A stretch of 64,000 nt of DNA, taken from the NCBI GenBank assembly GCA_029531795.1, contig JAPEIS010000014.1:248001-312000 (forward strand), read 5' to 3'. Positions 25,001 through 36,295 of the stretch are shown here, in pieces. The notes beneath the pieces were generated by a model that ran no database searches, was not told where the DNA came from, and saw only the letters and a list, made by a program, of their open reading frames with translations. The DNA comes from Sclerotinia nivalis. Taxonomy: Eukaryota; Ascomycota; Leotiomycetes; Helotiales; Sclerotiniaceae. The position numbers were made by a program, and so were the translations under genes. Each line of letters starts with the position of its first letter. Positions within the stretch are counted from its first letter, which is position 1.

Positions 25001-25146
25001 TCTGAAAGTCGCATTTATAGCGGCACCTGTGTTAGTCTCTTTCGATTAAAAGAAAAATGTAATCCTAAAAACAGATGTATTAGATTATGTATCTACTGGA
25101 GTCTTTTCCCAATACGATAACGATGGGATTCTGAAATCTATTGTAT
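22041..25146 (+). mobile_element. Truncated Ty3/gypsy-type retroelement copy A (gag, RT, part of RNase H)
   Basis: The interior keeps a gag start (ATG at 22201), a CCHC zinc knuckle (CFRCGSVDHCMKDC near 23146), an aspartic-protease-type region, and reverse transcriptase with the YLDD box at 24627-24638. It then runs into RNase H (GVFSQYD near 25095) and stops abruptly at LTR 2. Integrase and the rest of RNase H are absent. Many in-frame stops, mostly TAA/TAG, break the frames. It cannot be autonomous. Orientation and order RT then RNase H fit Ty3/gypsy. Confidence 0.88.
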
Positions 25147-25360
25147 TGTCACGGGGTCCCCGTATATGGTATACGGAGACCGCTCGGGTTCCGACCCATA
25201 GGAGTCGGACTTCGGATAAGTGTAGGCTAGCCCCGGTCGGGGCTAGCGCTACACATAAATGTATTTAAGGAACCGTTCCTTCTATAGAAACGTAGCTTTT
25301 CGAGCTACATCTTATTAATAAAAGTGATTCCTGTTGTCCTATCTGTTGCCTCTATGATAC
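25147..25360 (+). repeat. LTR 2 (plus orientation), central
   Basis: Near-copy of LTR 1, starting TGTCACGGGGTCCCC and ending CTATGATAC. It has fewer T/A changes than LTR 1, so it is the less mutated copy. It is the 3' LTR of copy A by position, but its right side abuts copy B inside B's reverse transcriptase, not genomic flank. Confidence 0.9.
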
Positions 25361-28232
25361 ATTGATAGAAATTGCCAAACCCGATAAATACTTGTATATC
25401 TATTAGGTGGGCCGGAATCTTTTATTCGATGATTGTTTTGATCTTTATGGGGTTCATTCGGATATTTTTCTGGTTTATAATAAGGCCCAGGAATTTGGTT
25501 TTAGATTTCAAGAAATTGTATTTCTTCAGATTTGTATACAGATTAATCTTCTTTAGAGCTTTCAGAACCTTTTGAATATAAGTGATATGTTTAGAATGGG
25601 TTCTATTGTAAATCAGAATATCATTTAGGTAAACAGTATAGAATATATCTAGGTATTTTTGTAAGATATTGTTGATAAAACGCTGGAATATAGCAGATGT
25701 ATCGGTCAATCCAAAGAGTATGATTAAGATCTCAAATAGATCGAAACAGATACGGAAAGCAATTAGATATTCTTATTTTTCTTTAATCCTTATATTGTTG
25801 AATGCAGAGATGATATCGATTTTTATAAAGAATTTTATTTTTTTCAGATTGTTCAAGGATTCTTTGGTAAACGATAGTGGGTAGCGATCTTTCGTTGATA
25901 GATTATTCAGAGTTCAATAGTCGATATAGAATTGTAACCCTTTATTGGGTTTCTTGATAAATAGAACAAACGAAACCGAAACGGACGAATTCGGATGGAT
26001 GAATTCTTTTTGAAGGTTCTCGAACAGCTAGTTTTTCAAAGCAGTAAGTTTGTTTCGGGATATAGAATAGAAAGCTTCAAATGGTAGTTTGGTTTCCTCC
26101 TTTAGATGGATATCGTAATCGTATGATTGATATGGGAACAGTTTATTAGCGTTTCGTAGGGAGAATATATTGATTCAGGATCGGAATTCCTTAAATAGAT
26201 CAGATGGAACAAAATCTTTTCTTTGGGACAGGATATCATCAATCAAATCTATAGTAATCTGGAATATCTTATAGTTGTAATAAGTGTATACTGTATAGGT
26301 TCTTATTGATATAGATACGATATCCTTGTTTTGAAGAGTATTCGAATGGAAAGGCAGGTATACCGAACAGGTTTTCTTCGAGATATCCTATAACATTTTC
26401 ATACAAGATAATTGCAACAATGTATTACAGAATTTTCGATAGAACTTGTTATCGAATTGGAATGTATTAAATACGAATTCGATATAGAGATTGTATTTCT
26501 TTAGCCATATTAATCCCAGGACAATCGGATAATAGATTAACTCAATAATATAGATTTTTGATCTCTTTTTGTAATAATCGTTGATTTGCAAATCGGCTAA
26601 AATATAATGATCCACTCGATTTTCAGGCAGTATTTTCCCGTCGAATTTAATAACTTCGAATGAGATAGATAATTTATATATTAAGAACTTAATAGCTTCA
26701 ATTTAATTTCGATCTACGAAAGTATATCCTTTGCATTCGCTATCCATTATAATGTAAATAGGACAAGATCGATTAGATATTGACAGAATAGTAATAAACA
26801 ATATCATTAGGTTTGCTCGATTGTTTGTTTCTTCAACGAAAGATAAACCTCGAGTTGTAATAACAGATAAGTGTAGTATATGTAGGGCTTTCGTTTGACA
26901 ACAATTTATACCAAACGGACTCTGTTTCCCGAACTCGGGGAATCGGGAGGGGACAGATTGTATAATGATATAGTATATAGTTGAATCTGGGCGGAGAACG
27001 GAATAGGGGATGGCAGGGTAAGATTGGTAAGATTAGCTCTAGCTTGTACAGGACGATTATCTGGGAACGGACAGTTTTTCATACAATGATCGGTAGATCT
27101 ATAATGGAAGTATTTCCCTTGTTTGTATCTATTAATATATCTTTGGGAATTGAGATTCATTGGATCTTCAATAGGCATAATCGTAATGGGAGCAGCAAAT
27201 CGAACAATAGGATTCGGGGACGAAACGGAGATATAGTTAATAGAATTCAGGTTTTGAATAATAATACGGGGTAGCAGAACAATTGGGCTACGACCGAAGC
27301 TGGTCGATCCCATCAAATACAGACGACGATTCTCCAATGTCTATACGAAAACAACGAATGCATCGGCACTATCTGTAGGAAATTCGGTAATAACAATCTG
27401 GTTCTTTAGTTCATTCGACAAAACTTGTTCTAATAGGATAACCAAAGTACTATTATCGTCGATTATCCTAGCTTCCAATACTAGTCTTTAGAACTCAGTA
27501 TAGAAGACATAGAACAGTTGATTCCTTTATCTCAAATTGATCAAAAGTTTTCAGGCCTCGATCTGTTTATTCTGGTTTCTATAAGTTCTTTCCAGTATTT
27601 GCAATAGATCTTTATAATCGGTAAGTTTAACAAATTGTTCTTTGATATTATACAATCGAATTTGTACAACAGCGAATCCAGTTAATCTTCCAGTTATGTA
27701 AATCAGACGGGAATATAAAGAATTGAAACGGTTGGAATTGGTATACATTTTATTCTGTATTTGATCGACAAATCGATCAAGATCGATTTTCGTTCTATCA
27801 AATGGTACAGGATCAAATACCTTTTCATTTAATTGAGGTTTTGATAGAATAGGAATAGCAATTGGGATTATAATAAGAATCAAAGACGAGAAATCGATCT
27901 AATCGATAGGGATTGAAACAGATAGGGTAACAAAAACAAAATGAAATTGAATCAGATAGATAATCAATCTATCATTCTCCTCTTTTCATCATATAAATAC
28001 AGTTTTCTCGATTTGTAAATCGAAAGTAAACTTTTGAATTACAAATTGCAAATCAATCACTTCTATTTCCATTTTTATACTGAATTCATAAAAGAAGATA
28101 AAATAACAATACCAGATTGTAATATCACTAATTACAACGATAGCGAATTCTTCAGAAAAGCCAAACTGACTAGACGGATATAAACAGAACAATATTATAA
28201 AAGTATCAGTACAGATAGAAAAAAACTATATA
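25361..28232 (-). mobile_element. Truncated Ty3/gypsy-type retroelement copy B, inverted and heavily RIP-like
   Basis: Read on the minus strand it starts next to LTR 3 with gag (ATG at 28072) and runs to the NFYR motif of the RT connection, where it is cut off at LTR 2. Compared with copy A it carries dense C-to-T and G-to-A changes. The first two zinc-knuckle cysteines have become Tyr (YFHY for CFRC, near 27090) and the RT box reads YLND instead of YLDD (25620-25631). RNase H and integrase are missing. It is dead by several independent lesions. Confidence 0.88.
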
Positions 28233-28470
28233 GTATTACAGAAGCAACAAACAAAATAACAGAAATCACTTTTATTGATAAAACATAGCTCGAAAAGCTA
28301 TGTTTCTACAAAAGGAACGTTTCCTTTAAATACATTTGTATATACTAGGGCTTCGAACCCTAGCGCTCTTACAGAATACAATCACCGAGCATGCCCCGCT
28401 CAGTGCTGGATCGGACAGGTGGAGCCTACTAAAGGGGCCGGTCCAGTGGCCCGGCCCTAACCCCGTGACA
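28233..28470 (-). repeat. LTR 3 (minus orientation), related subfamily
   Basis: On the minus strand it begins TGTCACGGGGTTAGG at 28470. Its 3' half (AAATGTATTTAA, AGCTTTTCGAGCT, AATAAAAGTGAT) matches LTRs 1 and 2, but its first about 100 bp are GC-rich and do not resemble theirs. So the U3 region differs, suggesting a distinct subfamily. The genomic flank ATTAC (28471-28475) resembles ATTAA before LTR 1. Confidence 0.85.
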
Positions 28471-28565
28471 ATTACCCTATGTACCACCGTCCACCATTTC
28501 CCAATTCTTCATCCTCATCCGCATCCCCATCCATATCCCGCAGAATTCACGAACTCCTACCCAAC

Positions 28566-31510
28566 TCAAACCGTAATCGAAAATCCCCCATTTAATTCCC
28601 TTCCCACTTTAACCACTACATCTCCCTGTTCATTCATCGGCACATTCTCATTCTTATTCACATTCTCATTCTCATCCAAAGCAAACTGTCTTCCATACCC
28701 ACTCGTACTATTCCCCACTCCGTTCCCAAGTCCCAAAAAAACAATCCTCTCAATACTCACCCCGGACTCAAAACCAAAATGCCCCCCCACCTCAAAATTC
28801 TCCCCATCCCATCTAAACTCAATGAATGAATACGAACATCCCTCCCCAACAACACTAACCCCATCATCTAAAAACAATTCACCTTTTGCCATTCCATCTC
28901 TCCCTACCGGTACTATAATTTCGAAATTCTTCTCACGGACTTCATTTATCGTCATCCCGCTTTCAATTCGTTGGGGTATAATAACTCCACCGCGATAATG
29001 GAGGGGGATTGATGAGAGATTTTGATCCGTCATTTGAATTGTATTTGCGTGTCCGAGAATAGGGGCATGAGTATAGAAATCATAGAAGATATCATCTGGG
29101 AGATAGAGCTCTACAGAAGTAGAATTAGGTTCCATGACTGGACTAACGAGGATTCCCGCTCCGTAGAAATATTGCGTTTCCAGCCCAAAAGTCGCAGGAT
29201 CAGATGGGTAGAGATAAAACATTGGATTAATTAACGGGGTTCCATCGAGAGTTTGTCGATAGAGAGATGTGTAGATATAATCTAACAAACGATATCTAAT
29301 ATCGATAGCTTTTTTCGCGGCTTCGGTAACCGAGGGCCAGAGATAAAATTCCTGGCTGATGGTCGGTGGATACGCATTGTGATTTCGATAGAACGGGGTA
29401 AAAGCACCGAGCATAGCCCAGCGAGCACAGAGCTCTTCATTGGTATCTTCGGCGTAGCCGCAGACATCGGCGCCCGTCATGGGGACTTGATAGATGGATG
29501 CGAAGGCTAACATGCCTCGGATGGACATACGGTAGTGTAGCCAATCGCTGAAATTGTCGCCGAGCCAATGCCCTACTTGTGTGCCGGCGCCGGCGAAGGT
29601 GCTGCGGGTTATGATTAAGGGTCGCTCATTGGGGCGACGGGATGTCATTGCTGTGTGTGAGGCGCTGGACATCATTGTGCCGTAGAGATTGTGGGTGTCG
29701 TACATGGCGAGCCCGTTTTGGTGGATTACGTTTGTGTTGACTGTTTGGTTGGATATTCCTCCTTTGGCGGCGTTCCAAGAGGGGAGATAGGCGGCGGCGT
29801 TATGGATTGCGTATGAGGGGTAGAGAAGATCACGTTCGGGTAATCCTTTTTGTTGTCCTGGTGCCTGCTTGCTGGCAGTCTCCTGAGCCTCCAGTATAGG
29901 CTTGGGATCTCTATCTTCAATTGATCTTCGCTTGCTTGTGGAGGTACAGTTTGTCGTTCCAGATGGTTGAAATTCACAAGGAAATCCAGGTAATGGACGT
30001 GGTGGTGTTCTAACTGCCGGTGGTTCTGGAGGATATCCTACTGCTGATGCATATGGATTATCGCATGGAAAATAACATGGAAAGTTGGATGGTTCATTCA
30101 TATCAATCCAAAGTCCATCAACATCAACACCATTAGTTGGATTGAAGAATATTGAAAACTCATTGTCCCAGTAACTTTGTACACCTTTGGCGAACCAATC
30201 TGGGAATACAGTAACTCCAGGCCATACAACACCAAGCCAGAAAGATCCATTATCTCGCTTGAGAAAAATATCGTCGGCTGCTCCACGTTGATAAGCTGGG
30301 TTATTTTGGTATGCAACAGCAGGATCAACCATTAAGATTTGTTTTTGATCGTGATTGTGAAGATAATGATTGATATCTTGCATCATATTTAATGGAAAAC
30401 GTTCAGAATCGAGAGTGAAGACCTTACTAACATTAGCTTTGCATTTTTTTCTATTGAACATTGATAACCTTACCTTTCGTGCATCCATATAATCAATATC
30501 TGTCCACATAACTTCTAAAGGAATTTCCGCTTTCGAGTAATTATAAATAACTTCAGCCACTGCATAGGCATCCGGATATCCATAACGACAATTATGAAAT
30601 CCGAAACTCCAATAAGGCATCATTGTAGGTAAACCAACAAGCTCTGCATATTGTTGAGAAAGAGCAATTGGGTCAGGTCCGGCCAGGAAATAGAAGTCTA
30701 AAACACCACCTAGAGTATTGTATTCAAGGTATTGATTTCTTCCATTAGTATTGTTGATCATTATATCCATACCATTTGAGTTTATGAAAAAAACTCCATG
30801 AGTACCACCAGTTCTATGCTCAAAATATACTGGGTGATTTCCGTACAGATTGGTACCAGTAGGAGTTCCATAGGCATCACGAGACCACAACGTACGAATA
30901 TAATCTGTAGTGTTCAATCGAAATGGATCAGAGTGTTCACCAAGACCATAGAGATTTGGATTTGAAGGTAATTTTGTTCCCAACCTCAAATATTGTGATT
31001 CGAATATAAGACTTGCAGCGGAAGTATCGAACAAAACTTCGCCTGTCTTCGCTCGTGTGATTGAGAATGAGAATGGAGAGTTGACATGATGAAATTTAAT
31101 ATTAGCATCCTTGGAATTGACTGTTGATTCAGCAGGGCGTGGGAAAACTGATTCTGGAACTTGGTAGACAACATTGGCCGGATCTTGAATTACCACATGA
31201 ATACGATCATCTATTTTAATTAGCAGAAGCGAAAGCCGTAAGATGAGACGTACTAACCAGTCTCATAAACCACTTTCAAGGTCAATTTTGTCAGATCAGT
31301 ACCATAAGTATTGCAGGCAGGTCCAGCAAGTGTCAAATCTGCTGAAAGACTTGATGCTGTTTTTCTGACATTAGAAGCTTTGTAACCTGGACATTTCGAG
31401 AGAGGAAGCGTAGCATTGGAATGGTAATTCGTATCACGGGGTAAGAAGTCAGAATTTGCTGCCAAGGTGGTTGTTGTTAATAACAGCCAAAAGTGTAGAA
31501 TGTTGACCAT
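28566..31510 (-). CDS. Secreted GH31 alpha-glucosidase
   Basis: A glycoside hydrolase family 31 enzyme that releases glucose from the non-reducing ends of maltose-type substrates outside the cell. Three exons (31510-31258, 31210-30474, 30422-28566) give 948 residues, typical of large fungal alpha-glucosidases. The first exon supplies a signal peptide ([20 protein letters not shown]). The nucleophile lies in [10 protein letters not shown] (Asp about residue 437) and the acid/base in [11 protein letters not shown] (Asp about 619). Two introns are needed: 31211-31257 joins the signal exon, and 30423-30473 (51 bp, in frame) removes 17 codons that would otherwise split the conserved [15 protein letters not shown]. 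The long loop before GLPERDLL is usual in the family. The stop codon is only 95 bp from LTR 3. Confidence 0.95.
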
Positions 31511-31980
31511 GTTGAATACGCTGATGATGATAACCAAATGCTCAATTATCAGTGACGTTTTATACTCAATACTGGTGAGCCTGGACGTGGATGGAAGAGG
31601 GGCAAATTCATTAACCAATATTCGCTCGTGATCGATATGGAATCTTGCGTGTATGCCGATGTAACCTTGGAAAGTTTAACAACAATGACAACAAATTTGT
31701 GCTTGCAGGAGATTTTAATTTCTAGAACGCCATGTTCTATGCATGACGATGCAGAAGGATGCAGGCTTCCAGGGTGGACAGCGATCTCGACGTTAAAGGA
31801 AGCTATTGAGGCGAAGACGAGGTAGATCAATAGTAAGTAAAGTACTCTAGCACACTTCTGTCCCGTCCATCATTACCTAATGCCTAGTAGTTGTTTTAAG
31901 CTTAGGTACGGTTGGAAAAAAGAGAAGCCGTAAAGTTTAACGGCCCGATTTACACAATTTAGCCCTGATTCTGTCTTCAT

Positions 31981-32005
31981 CCCCGCAAACCCCGCAAACC
32001 CCGCA
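31981..32005. repeat. CCCCGCAAA x3 short tandem repeat
   Basis: Two exact CCCCGCAAA units and a third partial one (CCCCGCATA). GC-rich within AT-rich surroundings. Confidence 0.8.
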
Positions 32006-33025
32006 TAATGAATGACGGCTGGTCTCGGTTCTTTCGTTACCCCATATTTGGGATGATTGATATGATTCGCTAATAGCATAAAAATGAAAAGTTGTGAGGC
32101 CGACAGGGACTAGAGACGAATGGGACACAAGATAGTTTTCGCACCTGGCGGTCGGGATTTGTTATGATAGCAGCCAGTGATATCATATGCGTATGAACTT
32201 TTTATGCTGCCCTGTACGCATGTAAATCATGGATGTAACATTGACATTGCATACTTCGCAGCTTGGCATGCAGGTTGTTCCGAGATTGAAAATGGTTTGT
32301 TTACGACGCAACGAGAAGTTCATGTCATGTGTCGGTATTTCTTCGGATGAGATCACGCGAGAATCACCTGATTATACTCTTGGCATGTCATGTCGACTTG
32401 TACTCTGTTCATGACAAAACATTCCAGACCAAGATCAGAAGACCAATTAAAGTAACTCGAGAACTTCACTATATTCGGAAACTTTTTTCAATCACGGTAC
32501 TTGTGTCGCCTTAGACAAACAAGCCGAGTATATCCAGCTTGATGGCAATGTGCAAATTCTAGCACAGAAGTGACATTGTTACCTCGTGGATATGTCTTCC
32601 ATTATTCTTCGTTTAAATCTCAACTTAATGTTCTTTAGATTGCGGCTGCGTGAACTTCACGCGCGTTTCTGCTGGATTCGAACTCGCTATCTGCATACAG
32701 TTATGCCAAATCTGCTTCGACCTGTGAATTGTCTCCCTGGAGCTTCTGTTGCTTCCAGCGGGTGGGCAGATCTCTGGGTATTTGATCAAAAAGAACGCTT
32801 GGACAGAATATATATGCCTCTTCGAAGCATACATCTTTTTGCGACAAAGACCTCGAATCCCGAACATTCCGATAATTGATCGGCTATCGCATTACCCATG
32901 TCCGGCACACGGATGTGAACTGAGATATCCAACTAGCAGTGATCAAGTATACCCATCATCATTCGGTTATTTGCTATTGCTTCTTACACCAGAGGGAATG
33001 GTCTTCTCTTGGTGCCATTTACTGG

Positions 33026-33054
33026 CATTGTACAAAAATGTTTCTTGTACAATG
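33026..33054. repeat. 10-bp perfect inverted repeat upstream of the regulator
   Basis: CATTGTACAA (33026-33035) and TTGTACAATG (33045-33054) are exact reverse complements around a 9-nt spacer, about 250 bp before the regulator start. It could be a hairpin or a dimeric protein site. Confidence 0.6.
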
Positions 33055-33301
33055 TTTCAACCTCTATTTTGAGGTCATCGACGGCGTTGACGGCATTATT
33101 TCGGTACACGTTTTCGCAAAATCACGGGTGCAGTCAGATAAAATTTTCGCCCCACTAAGTCCTCATTGAGAATGTTGCTTCACCGAGATACCATTCACCG
33201 TTAGTTGGCATGAAAACTGAGATCGTCAAGTAGCTATATGGTTAAGAGACTAGGATATTCTATCAATTGTTTCTATTGTCACCTTACTACCCGCATATTT
33301 T

Positions 33302-35579
33302 ATGCAAGTCAGAATCCCAATCTTCCAATCAATGGCGTCACAAACCAACGGAGATTTACCCCAGATGACGACCGAAGGCCCACACCATTCTCAGGAACCA
33401 TCTTTTGACGAGGAAAATGTCCCGAATGAGAGTTTGGAGTCATCCTTGACATTCTCGGGTGCAGCCTTTGGCACGAATGCCTTTTTACAGGAAAATTCAG
33501 ATATTAACTGCCAGTGGCAAACAATGGGCCTCCACAGTGTCAACCCATCGTATTGTGTCTATCCTTCACAGAATGTCGTAGAGCCGGACAAAGACCTTTG
33601 GGGATTTGATGCAGCAAATACTAACTTATGGAACTCCTACTTCCCGGAGGCAACCGCAACGAATACACCTTTTGAGAGCTACGGTAACTTCGAAGATTCG
33701 CTTTCGCATTTCGAGTCTGAAGGGTGGCTTACATCATTCCTGCAATCTCCTGAACCAATAATTTACTCCTCGTTGGAAGTTGGTTCCTTCACAGAACAGC
33801 ATTTGCCATGCGAACCTGATCAACCTAGTGTCGAGACGCTTCCTAAGAGAGAAGGTCCGAGTACTTATATACCTGAAATAGACTCATCTAGCGACCATTT
33901 CAAAGAGGATGTGCCTAAATTATCGCCGTCAAAATTGCGGACAGATCTCTCCAGTCCACCGGACCAACTAAATACTTATGCGAGTGAGCCGGCCGTGGCA
34001 GCTCCTCGAAATATGGAAGACTGTTTAATTGATTTTCACAGTGGGGTCAAGGCGCCTAAGAGAAAAAGAAAAGAGTTCAATCGACGTGAAAAGTTGAAGG
34101 TTCATCTAGTTCGACAAGTTGGAGCATGCCAAAGCTGTCGAGCACGCAAGGTCGAGGTATGCTTACCTAGTCGTCCCGATGTTTTGTTCACAAATGAATT
34201 CCTAACAGTTCAGTGTACATCCGATGGCGTTTGTGATCGATGTTTTAAGTTAGCTGGTGACCCGTTTATGGCTAAACAAATATGTATCCGGCACAAGTTG
34301 AAAGATGTTTACCTGGGAGTCACAGGTACGTTTAGTTACTGAAGATACAGGCCTACATGCTGAGTACCATAGATGTCCAAACCAGGTTGCTCACTTCCGG
34401 AAAAGAACAATTGTATCAACTCCTTCGGGCGTTGGAAGGTCATGCTGCAAAAGTCGAACTTCGAGCAGACTGTTCCATGGCAAGCTTTCCATGTCGCTCG
34501 CTTCCCTGCAAGGTAATGGTTTGTAGATCTGTGGATCTCTGCCGATGGAGAAGTCTGACGAAAATGAATGGTGTTTATATAACGCACAAGTCCTTGCGGG
34601 ACAAAACATATCTTGTTGTGCCAGACTCACTACCTACTGTGGATGAGCTGGATTTTTTCGGCCGAGAGATTCTCCTATCTTCTCCGGAGAGCCATTCTGG
34701 TAAAATAACACATATATTAGATAAATTCCTTTACATCTATTGCAAACAGTATTTTGGATCACATTTGGTAATTCATCCTCTTTAAGAATATTTGGATATT
34801 AATTAACCAATAACAGGCATGTCTGTGTAATGCTGCCTTCAGAATCACAAGCTTGAATAGTCTTGCTTTCTATGGAGTCGCCAATATTCATTGCCATCCT
34901 CATGGCCAGCTTGACGTAGTAAACACAATTAATGACACTTTCTCGCCAGACACTGTTCGCGAACAAATCCGTCTTAAAGCTTCCGAGGGTCTTGAAGAGT
35001 CTGAGAAATATTTCTTTTCCGAGATTGAAAACCTCTGCAAGAAGTCCGCAAGCAATAAACAAACTCGCATCATTGCCGGAATATGTTTATTGAGATTAAT
35101 TCTCTTCTATCGAGAACGAGTCGTGCGGATTGAGTTAAGATCTAACCTTCCGAGATGCAAAACCGATGAAGACCTTAAAAATTGCATTCACCCAGGCAAA
35201 ACAGATCCTCAAAAGCGGCTTGAACAATGTGGTTTCATGTATAAACAACTAGCTGTAGCATTCAGCACTCTTTGTCGTGGTGATAACACACCCTTGACGA
35301 CTGACTGGGAGGCTGAAGCCACGGGTAGAGTAGCTCCGGACGTTCCCATGCTTTCAAACACATTTTCGGAACTCAAATTTGCGTATGCAGAATTCTGTAA
35401 GTGGTCTCCAAATTATATACTCGGAGGCAATAATTAATATTGATGTAGGTAAAAATAACTTGACTCATCGAGACGATGATGTGTTTAAGACTTTGATTGT
35501 CGAACCGGCCGAGAAAGAGAGAGAACGTGTGGCAAAGAAACAATCGAAGCTCAAAACTCCCAAGCAGCCTAAAAGATGA
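33302..35579 (+). CDS. Zn2Cys6 fungal transcription regulator
   Basis: A nuclear DNA-binding regulator. The first exon (33302-34156) gives an acidic, Ser/Pro-rich N terminus of about 285 residues and a basic patch (KRKRKEFNRREK). The zinc cluster is split by a 57-bp intron (34157-34213): after joining it reads CQSCRARKVEC, then CDRC and a final Cys, the CX2CX6CX5CX2C pattern. So the cluster lies in the middle of the protein, not at the N terminus. Exons near 34214-34325, 34817-35396 and 35449-35579 are clear; those between 34326 and 34816 are not, because two acceptors (34372 and 34385) give different frames. The C terminus is rich in Lys and Glu. Its target genes are unknown; GH31 lies divergently 1.8 kb away, but nothing shows that it is controlled. 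Confidence 0.8.
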
Positions 35580-35599
35580 AATATTCTTGCCCCCGTTAT

Positions 35600-36295
35600 T
35601 CAGTACATGGAACCAATTTCATGGACAATCCTCTCAACTCCCATTTCTGTGGGACTCTTTTCACGATTTTCTGCGCAAAGCTCATTCACAATTGGACCCC
35701 CCAGCTCCGGCACATTCTTGGGTCGATAAATTTCCACAAAACTCCGTTCAAGTGGTCTAGAATCCAGTTCTGCTTTAATGTATCCTACGCAGTTTCTCTT
35801 CAAACTTCCTGTTCGTTTATGCCGTCGACAGAGGATGAAGATTACTGTACTGATCAAGCAATTGACATCGATGACACCACCGATGACAGCACCAATTCTG
35901 TCCCTTTGCGACAACTGGTGGCCTTGTGCTTGCGGTGTCCCCGTAGACGATGCATTGCCAACGCTTTGAGTTTCGTCGCTGGTGTAGAATGAGAGACCTT
36001 TTGTGGATGATAGCACCATTTCGGTCGATAGAATTATGTGCATCGAAGGAGCAGTTGAAACTGAAATACCATCACAATCAATTCCATCAGCAGATGTACA
36101 GAGGCCTTCTCTAGACATAGTGAAATGGAAATTCGCTTGCGTAACTGTGATTTGTAGAACGAAATGGCAAAATACCGTTAGCAATGAATTTGGAGGAAGT
36201 CTTAAGCTAGCACTTGTCATACCTTCTGCAGCAATTTGGGTGGGGCTGAAGTGGCTATGCGATCCTGTTATTCTCACCGGCCATGAAGCTCCCAA
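35600..36295 (-). CDS. Small single-pass membrane protein, start unresolved
   Basis: An open frame on the minus strand holds a Ser/Thr-rich outer part, a linker QLSQRDRIG, a hydrophobic segment (AVIGGVIDVNCLISTVIFIL) and a basic stop-transfer CRRHKR, then an about 70-residue tail. This layout is common in fungal cell-surface or sensor-like proteins. No ATG with a signal peptide is seen in the frame, so an upstream exon (acceptor near 36311, CACATAG) is likely. A GT...CAG segment near 36150-36190 may be another intron. It converges on the regulator with only 20 bp between the stops. I do not recognise a family. Confidence 0.5.
   Translation of the reverse strand: MGASWPVRITGSHSHFSPTQIAAEGMTSASLRLPPNSLLTVFCHFVLQITVTQANFHFTMSREGLCTSADGIDCDGISVSTAPSMHIILSTEMVLSSTKGLSFYTSDETQSVGNASSTGTPQAQGHQLSQRDRIGAVIGGVIDVNCLISTVIFILCRRHKRTGSLKRNCVGYIKAELDSRPLERSFVEIYRPKNVPELGGPIVNELCAENREKSPTEMGVERIVHEIGSMY

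Larger units (their letters stand above)
31511..33301. other. Divergent promoter region, GH31 / Zn2Cys6 regulator
   Basis: No supportable gene in 1.8 kb. It should hold the promoters of the GH31 gene and the regulator. It contains a 9-bp tandem repeat (31981-32005) and a perfect inverted repeat (33026-33054), listed separately. Confidence 0.5.

Noticed and set aside
32655..32720. tRNA on the minus strand (GTTCGAATCC-like T loop)
   Set aside because: The T stem pairs at only three of five positions and no acceptor stem, D arm or anticodon arm can be found.
32586..33169. Coding gene upstream of the Zn2Cys6 regulator
   Set aside because: Overlapping frames of 60-107 codons on both strands, none with a recognisable domain or consistent splicing.
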